From the NCBI GenBank assembly GCA_021826795.1, contig JAKAYM010000076.1, positions 1-8,787 of the forward strand: 8,787 bases of DNA, in the 5' to 3' direction. Below the pieces are notes generated by a model that ran no database searches, had not been told where the DNA came from, and saw only the letters and a list, made by a program, of their open reading frames with translations. Below, piece after piece: positions 4,811-8,787 of the stretch (the first letter of the stretch is position 1; every line of letters starts with the position of its first letter). The position numbers and the translations under genes are program-made. The DNA comes from Thermoplasmata archaeon (lineage in GTDB: Archaea > Thermoplasmatota > Thermoplasmata > Thermoplasmatales > Thermoplasmataceae).

Positions 4811-7060
4811 ATGAAAAAAATATTAGCTGTTATGGTGGCCATAATATTTGTGGCACTTGCTCTAGCAGTAGTTACCTCCCAGGGAAGCACTGTTCCTGCT
4901 GCATCTCCTGCTGCTGAACATACCCCTGTCTCACAGGGGAAAGACGCAAAATTGCTAGCTATTGAGAAAAAACTTGAGGCACAGGGCATACCCATGAAGG
5001 ATGCAAGTTTCCCTGCAATGGTAAGCCATGTAAATATGCAGAACGGTGTTGTTGAACCCTCATACAGCAGTGCTCCGGCACCTATGGGAATCGGCTTTTA
5101 TGGTACACAGAACGTATCCGGGCATCTGGTCGGTTATAACCTTACAACTCCAAGTGTAATGGCCAGTATACACATAAACAATATGAGCGACTTTTACCTA
5201 TTAAACGATGGAGCTACCAGTGAAACATTCCAGCTGAACTCTGTACTCACAAACGTTACACTTTTCGGAAATTCAACCTATACATTCTGGACCCAGAATG
5301 TGGCTTTCTACTCAGAAAGAACACAGACAATAGAATTCCTGACAAATATATGGAACTTCTCATCTCCTGCAGAAGCCATGAGCAGCAATGTTTTCCATTC
5401 ATATGGTGGTATACTGGTCGCTCCGGAATTCTACTATGCTATAGGACCTACAATACATGTCACAACACCTTTCACACTTGATTTATATCTTAATTCAAGT
5501 GTTGTTGACAGGGATAGTGCTGTATTCTTTAACTACTCTATAGCAAGCGATAACCATGTAACATCAGGAAGCTATGACTATGCAATATTCAACTCAACAT
5601 ACGGGCAGCCTGCAAACTATTCGGCTAAGGCACCCGATTATCTTGCCAGCGGAACACAGATAACTCCAACAGGATACATACCATATGACTTTGAAATAAT
5701 GGTAGGTGGACCAGGCGGAGGAAGCACAACATCAATATACAACGTAAATGCAACAATGAACCTGAAATACCTTCATGGAAACAATTACGTTAATGTTCCG
5801 TCCGCATACGATGTTGGATCTGAAACCGGTGAAACCTCAGAAGGGGTTGCCGTTTCATGGGCAAATGATACTGCATACCTCACACCGGGACCATCAATGG
5901 TTTATGGAATGTGGAATATATCATCGAGCAATGCTATGACCAATTACTCCGGAACGATAGCACCGTCCAATGCCTTCATGTTTGTATCTCCTGGAAACAC
6001 ATTCAATCTGTCAACTGCTGCATGGGCATCGCTTTCACTATCCGGGCATTACAGCTTCACATTACCGGCAGGAAGTTACTCTGCAACGGCGCTTCTCAGT
6101 GACTACAACCAGGTCTATTTTGCCCCTGGAAGCAGTGTAATGCTCCAGCATGATTATGCAATGGGAGTATACACTCCATTATATGCCTTTGACAATGCAC
6201 AGATTGCAAACATATCAATGTTCGGAAATGGCTCTCCAGGAAATCCATATGTTATGGATAACTTCCAGATCATGCCCATAAGTCCTCTATTCGAGGAATT
6301 CAATGATTTCGCATTTCCAGTATTCTCTGGGGTGCTCCTGAAGAATACCAATGTAAGTGTTGTAATGGAAAATATGCCGTCCCTGTATATAGGCTATACA
6401 AATCCAAGCTATGAACTTTTCCTCTCATTCTACGGCTTCCCTTCATACAATTTCCTGAACTATGAGCTGTACAATGCATCGAATGCGACTCTCTGGAATT
6501 CAAATGATATTACAGGATACTTCTCTGCGTCAATGTCAGGATTTCCTGTGGCTAATGTGCTAATCTGGAATTCATCAAACGATCTGATAGGGGGAAATTA
6601 CTTCAGTGTCATGGACAGTGGACTTTTAGCCTACAAGAGCCCTGATGTTACCATATGGGGGAACTACTTTGTAAACTCCACAATGACAGGTAATGCAACA
6701 TTTGCAGTAGTAACAGATATATGGGGAGCTCCCCTTGGAGTTGCAGAGTTCACTTCAGGCGAGACCATATATAACAATTACTTTACCGTAACAATAACTG
6801 CATACAGCCCCTGCTACTCTATATATTCCGGTAATCCTGCGATTTACATAAACCACTGGAATATCCATAAACAGCCCGCATACAGAACACACTATGTGAA
6901 TGGATTCGCACTGAGCGGAAGCATAACCGGATCTTTCCTTCAGGGAGGAAACTACTGGTACAACTTCAACGGAAAAATACCCTATAACAATGATGGACTA
7001 ATAGCCTATGGTGGAGATTATGCACCACTCTCCTATCCATTCTATTTTTTCTGGTGGTAA
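4811..7060 (+). CDS. Secreted thermopsin-family (A5) protease with C-terminal beta-helix
   Basis: Thermopsins are pepsin-like acid proteases of archaea that act outside the cell at low pH. From ATG 4811 the protein has 749 residues. It begins with a clear Sec signal peptide: two lysines, then a long Ala/Val/Ile core (about 6-22), then a Ser/Ala/Pro-rich linker. An upstream in-frame ATG at 4772 would add 13 polar residues in front and spoil the signal, so 4811 is preferred. The thermopsin domain spans about 88-350, with APMG (90-93), QLNSVL (141-146), FWTQNV (159-164), TNIWN (178-182) and GGPGGGS (299-305), all matching the family pattern. Residues about 506-660 contain repeated NosD/PbH1-like units (NDLIGGNYF, DVTIWGNYF), suggesting a parallel beta-helix. 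I count 23 N-glycosylation sequons and few charged residues, as expected of an acid-exposed protein. The end (FYFFWW) has no obvious membrane anchor. Catalytic residues cannot be assigned with confidence. Confidence 0.88.
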   Translation: MKKILAVMVAIIFVALALAVVTSQGSTVPAASPAAEHTPVSQGKDAKLLAIEKKLEAQGIPMKDASFPAMVSHVNMQNGVVEPSYSSAPAPMGIGFYGTQNVSGHLVGYNLTTPSVMASIHINNMSDFYLLNDGATSETFQLNSVLTNVTLFGNSTYTFWTQNVAFYSERTQTIEFLTNIWNFSSPAEAMSSNVFHSYGGILVAPEFYYAIGPTIHVTTPFTLDLYLNSSVVDRDSAVFFNYSIASDNHVTSGSYDYAIFNSTYGQPANYSAKAPDYLASGTQITPTGYIPYDFEIMVGGPGGGSTTSIYNVNATMNLKYLHGNNYVNVPSAYDVGSETGETSEGVAVSWANDTAYLTPGPSMVYGMWNISSSNAMTNYSGTIAPSNAFMFVSPGNTFNLSTAAWASLSLSGHYSFTLPAGSYSATALLSDYNQVYFAPGSSVMLQHDYAMGVYTPLYAFDNAQIANISMFGNGSPGNPYVMDNFQIMPISPLFEEFNDFAFPVFSGVLLKNTNVSVVMENMPSLYIGYTNPSYELFLSFYGFPSYNFLNYELYNASNATLWNSNDITGYFSASMSGFPVANVLIWNSSNDLIGGNYFSVMDSGLLAYKSPDVTIWGNYFVNSTMTGNATFAVVTDIWGAPLGVAEFTSGETIYNNYFTVTITAYSPCYSIYSGNPAIYINHWNIHKQPAYRTHYVNGFALSGSITGSFLQGGNYWYNFNGKIPYNNDGLIAYGGDYAPLSYPFYFFWW

Positions 7061-7068
7061 ACTAAAAC

Positions 7069-8271
7069 TTATTTTATAATTTTTTTATCTTTTTTAATTA
7101 ATAACTTATCCAGCATTGTATCATATTCTTTTAATATGTATGAGTAGTTTGCGTTGTTCCTTATGAACGATTTCATGGAATTTGTATATGGAGCGAGTAA
7201 TTTATTTGTAAATGAATTCATCATTATTTTTATTACTCTTTCCTGATCCTCTGTGATGTTGATTTTCCTCTTCAGTTCATCCATTTCTTCTTCTGTGATT
7301 TCCGCTGAATATCTATAGAACATGGATATAATATCATCTGACTTCATCTGGTTTATTCTGTCTTTGTAGATCTCCATTTCCCCCTCAATTATTTCTTTGC
7401 TTCTCTGTATTTCTTTCTTCCTCTGTCCCTTTGTTTCCGATGAAATTTTGTAGATCATATCAAGATCATATAATGATACATTACCAGGAAGCTCCTTTTC
7501 AATGTTTGGAGGATTGGAAAGGTCAACCATGATTTTTTCTTCCTCTATATCTTTAATATCTGATCTTTTAATTATATAATTTTTCGACGATGTGGCTGCA
7601 ATTATTATATCATTGGATTTTATAAGTTCAGAAATATCTGAAAGATCTGAATAGGAAGAACCGTATAGTATTGCCAGATTTCTGGAATGATCAATAGACC
7701 TTCCATAAACAGTAACTTCTGACCCTGAACCAGATAAATAATTCAGGAGTGAAACAGCCATTTTACCTGTACCTATTATTCCTATTTTTTTACCCTTTAG
7801 GCCGTACTGTTTTTCCAATATATCCAGACTTATTGTTGATAATGATGTTTTTCCATGGGATATATCTGTCTGTGTTCTCACATCCTTCCCCACTGAAAGT
7901 GCTTTCTGGAATGTGTATGAAAGAAATTTATCCATATGTTTTCTTTTTGTCGACAGGTCATAGGCATTTTTGATCTGATGTAAAATGTCATTTTCTCCCA
8001 ATGCCATGGATTCAATGCCGGAAGAAACCAAAAATAAGTGTTTTATCGATTCTGGATATTTTATATAAACTGGATTTTCTGGAATGATCGGGATTTTTCC
8101 TTCACTTGAAAAATAGAGCTCAACACGGTTACATGTAATTAGAAGAACGTATTTTTTAATATCATTTTCTTCCATGATTGATTCGAAATAGGAGGGATCA
8201 TGTTTTATTACTATATTGAATGTTTCCGGAGTATCCTTATAGTTCCAGGATAATAACTCTATATCACCCAT
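7069..8271 (-). CDS. hemA: Glutamyl-tRNA reductase
   Basis: GluTR reduces glutamyl-tRNA(Glu) with NADPH to glutamate-1-semialdehyde, the first committed step of tetrapyrrole (heme, siroheme, cobamide) synthesis. The 400-residue length is normal. The N-terminal catalytic domain holds TCNRVELY (46-53), with Cys47 as the expected thioester nucleophile, and ESMALGENDILHQ (87-99), which corresponds to the family GExQIxxQ motif with Asp95 in place of the usual Gln. GKDVRTQTDISHGKTS follows at 128-143. The NADPH-binding Rossmann domain starts at GIIGTGKMA (164-172). The C-terminal helical dimerisation region is about 280-385, followed by a lysine-rich tail. The ATG at 8271 has a TATA-like box 26 bases upstream, implying a leaderless mRNA. 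The gene stands alone: convergent with the protease (8-base gap) and divergent from the next gene, not in a hem cluster. Confidence 0.95.
   Translation of the reverse strand: MGDIELLSWNYKDTPETFNIVIKHDPSYFESIMEENDIKKYVLLITCNRVELYFSSEGKIPIIPENPVYIKYPESIKHLFLVSSGIESMALGENDILHQIKNAYDLSTKRKHMDKFLSYTFQKALSVGKDVRTQTDISHGKTSLSTISLDILEKQYGLKGKKIGIIGTGKMAVSLLNYLSGSGSEVTVYGRSIDHSRNLAILYGSSYSDLSDISELIKSNDIIIAATSSKNYIIKRSDIKDIEEEKIMVDLSNPPNIEKELPGNVSLYDLDMIYKISSETKGQRKKEIQRSKEIIEGEMEIYKDRINQMKSDDIISMFYRYSAEITEEEMDELKRKINITEDQERVIKIMMNSFTNKLLAPYTNSMKSFIRNNANYSYILKEYDTMLDKLLIKKDKKIIK
7080..7095 (+). terminator. Double U-tract terminator after the protease gene
   Basis: Seven T, then ATC, then six T begin about 20 bases after the protease stop, a strong hairpin-less archaeal terminator on the plus strand. 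On the minus strand the same bases are the lysine/isoleucine codons at the end of hemA, so the two convergent transcripts overlap. Confidence 0.6.
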
Positions 8272-8283
8272 ATAGATGTGAAT

Positions 8284-8310
8284 ACCAATTTGTTATATAA
8301 ACCAATTGGT
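8284..8310. promoter_or_regulatory. Possible operator around the hemA TATA box
   Basis: ACCAATT at 8284-8290 and AATTGGT at 8304-8310 form an inverted repeat flanking the TATA-like box. The right side is itself a perfect 10-base palindrome, ACCAATTGGT, at 8301-8310, in the position of the TFB recognition element for hemA. A protein bound here would block the preinitiation complex. Regulation is inferred from symmetry and position only. Confidence 0.4.
8293..8301 (-). promoter_or_regulatory. TATA-like box for hemA
   Basis: The minus strand reads TTTATATAA, centred 26 bases before the hemA ATG at 8271. This is a near-ideal archaeal TATA box and spacing for a leaderless transcript, and supports the chosen start. 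Confidence 0.65.
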
Positions 8311-8398
8311 GGTTAAAATATATAGTAATAAATTATTTTGTAATAAATTGTATACAGCGTTCATAAAAGCGTAATAACCTGAATAGAATATACAATAA

Positions 8399-8626
8399 AT
8401 GGATAAAATTGACATGGAAATTAAGGAGCTCTTCGAGGAGAAAAAAAGGATGTCTGCGGGAAAATTTCTAATTCTCCTTACACTGGTAATGGGAACAAAT
8501 GCAGTTCTTGTTTTGTCTTCCATGTTTACATCTGTAATTTTTATCCGGATGATTCTTGTTTCGCTTTCCGGGATACTCATTTCAGGCTTCTTTCTCTGGT
8601 TCTTCTTCAGATTCTATAGAAAATAA
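8399..8626 (+). CDS. Small two-helix membrane protein, unknown function
   Basis: I do not recognise the family. The 75-residue product has a charged amphipathic N-terminus (residues 1-20), then two hydrophobic helices (about 22-44 and 46-70) separated by a very short loop, and a basic end (RFYRK). This suggests both termini face the cytoplasm. The start is uncertain: ATG 8399 gives the longest form, but ATG 8414 (Met6) has an AATATA element about 25 bases upstream, fitting a leaderless start. The opposite-strand frame 8293-8580 is disfavoured because it would cover the hemA promoter and its sequence is not membrane- or domain-like. The stop is followed by the tRNA-Asp promoter, so it is probably transcribed alone. 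Confidence 0.62.
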   Translation: MDKIDMEIKELFEEKKRMSAGKFLILLTLVMGTNAVLVLSSMFTSVIFIRMILVSLSGILISGFFLWFFFRFYRK

Positions 8627-8632
8627 AAAATG

Positions 8633-8642
8633 TTTATATAAA
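8633..8642 (+). promoter_or_regulatory. TATA-like box for tRNA-Asp
   Basis: TTTATATAAA is centred about 32 bases before the mature tRNA 5' end, so transcription would begin about six bases upstream of the tRNA. It begins only 7 bases past the stop of the small membrane protein gene. Confidence 0.65.
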
Positions 8643-8669
8643 ACGATAGAATTACGAGAATACAACGCT

Positions 8670-8742
8670 GCCCCGATAGTGTAGCGGCCTATCATACAGG
8701 CCTGTCGAGCCTGTGACACGGGTTCAAATCCCGTTCGGGGCG
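8670..8742 (+). tRNA. tRNA-Asp (anticodon GTC)
   Basis: This is a complete 73-base cloverleaf. The acceptor stem GCCCCGA pairs perfectly with TCGGGGC, and the anticodon stem CAGGC/GCCTG encloses the loop CTGTCGA, giving anticodon GTC at 8704-8706. The T-arm is ACGGG-TTCAAAT-CCCGT. The discriminator is G, an aspartate identity element. No CCA is encoded and no intron is seen. It has its own TATA-like box upstream. The 45 bases after it (8743-8787) show nothing I can identify. Confidence 0.97.
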
Positions 8743-8787
8743 CTGGTTACCTACCAAGTTGTGTTCCCCCTTTATTCTGGATGCCGA

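Noticed and set aside
8293..8580. 95-residue minus-strand open frame
   Set aside because: It overlaps the 75-residue membrane protein and runs through the hemA promoter. The plus frame has a sensible helical-hairpin pattern.
8743..8787. Possible integration site or element end after tRNA-Asp
   Set aside because: tRNA 3' ends are common attachment sites, but no repeat of the tRNA end, integrase or other element gene is visible before the window ends.
1..8787. CRISPR array, insertion sequence, toxin-antitoxin or defence system
   Set aside because: I found no regularly spaced repeats, transposase, terminal inverted repeats or recognisable defence genes on reading both strands.

Overview
The window looks like ordinary chromosomal DNA from an acid-loving archaeon, most likely of the Thermoplasmatales (Ferroplasma, Acidiplasma, Picrophilus or Cuniculiplasma type). 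The DNA is AT-rich. The two tRNA genes have no encoded CCA. Most genes have a TATA-like box about 25-30 bases before the start codon, which implies leaderless mRNAs. There is a secreted thermopsin-family acid protease. The genus is inference; no ribosomal RNA or other marker gene is present.

Layout, left to right. Positions 1-222 hold no gene I can support. A tRNA-Ala(GGC) gene lies on the minus strand at 223-294. Upstream of it on the same strand is a tight two-gene operon: nadE (NAD synthetase, 1623-2342) followed after one base by a CPA1/NhaP-type cation/proton antiporter (335-1621). A 294-base AT-rich divergent promoter region (2343-2636) separates these from a plus-strand operon. That operon is a 70-residue DUF3311 membrane protein (2637-2849) whose stop overlaps the start of a 499-residue sodium:solute symporter-family permease (2849-4348). 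The two probably form one organic-acid-type uptake system. Directly abutting and convergent is a small predicted helix-turn-helix protein of unknown function (4349-4696, minus). It is divergent from a large secreted thermopsin-like protease with a C-terminal beta-helix-like region (best start 4811, end 7060, plus). Convergent with the protease is hemA, glutamyl-tRNA reductase (7069-8271, minus). A possible operator surrounds its TATA box. A 75-residue two-helix membrane protein (8399-8626, plus) and a tRNA-Asp(GTC) gene (8670-8742, plus) close the window.

Functionally the window mixes core metabolism (NAD synthesis, first committed step of tetrapyrrole synthesis, two tRNAs) with functions suited to a heterotroph in acid: ion homeostasis, solute uptake and extracellular protein digestion. 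I see no mobile element, CRISPR array, toxin-antitoxin pair or obvious new defence system. The points most worth checking are the protease with its fused beta-helix and its unknown small divergent neighbour, the repeat structures over two promoters, the nadE-antiporter coupling, and the U-tract terminators encoded inside lysine-rich C-termini of opposing genes.
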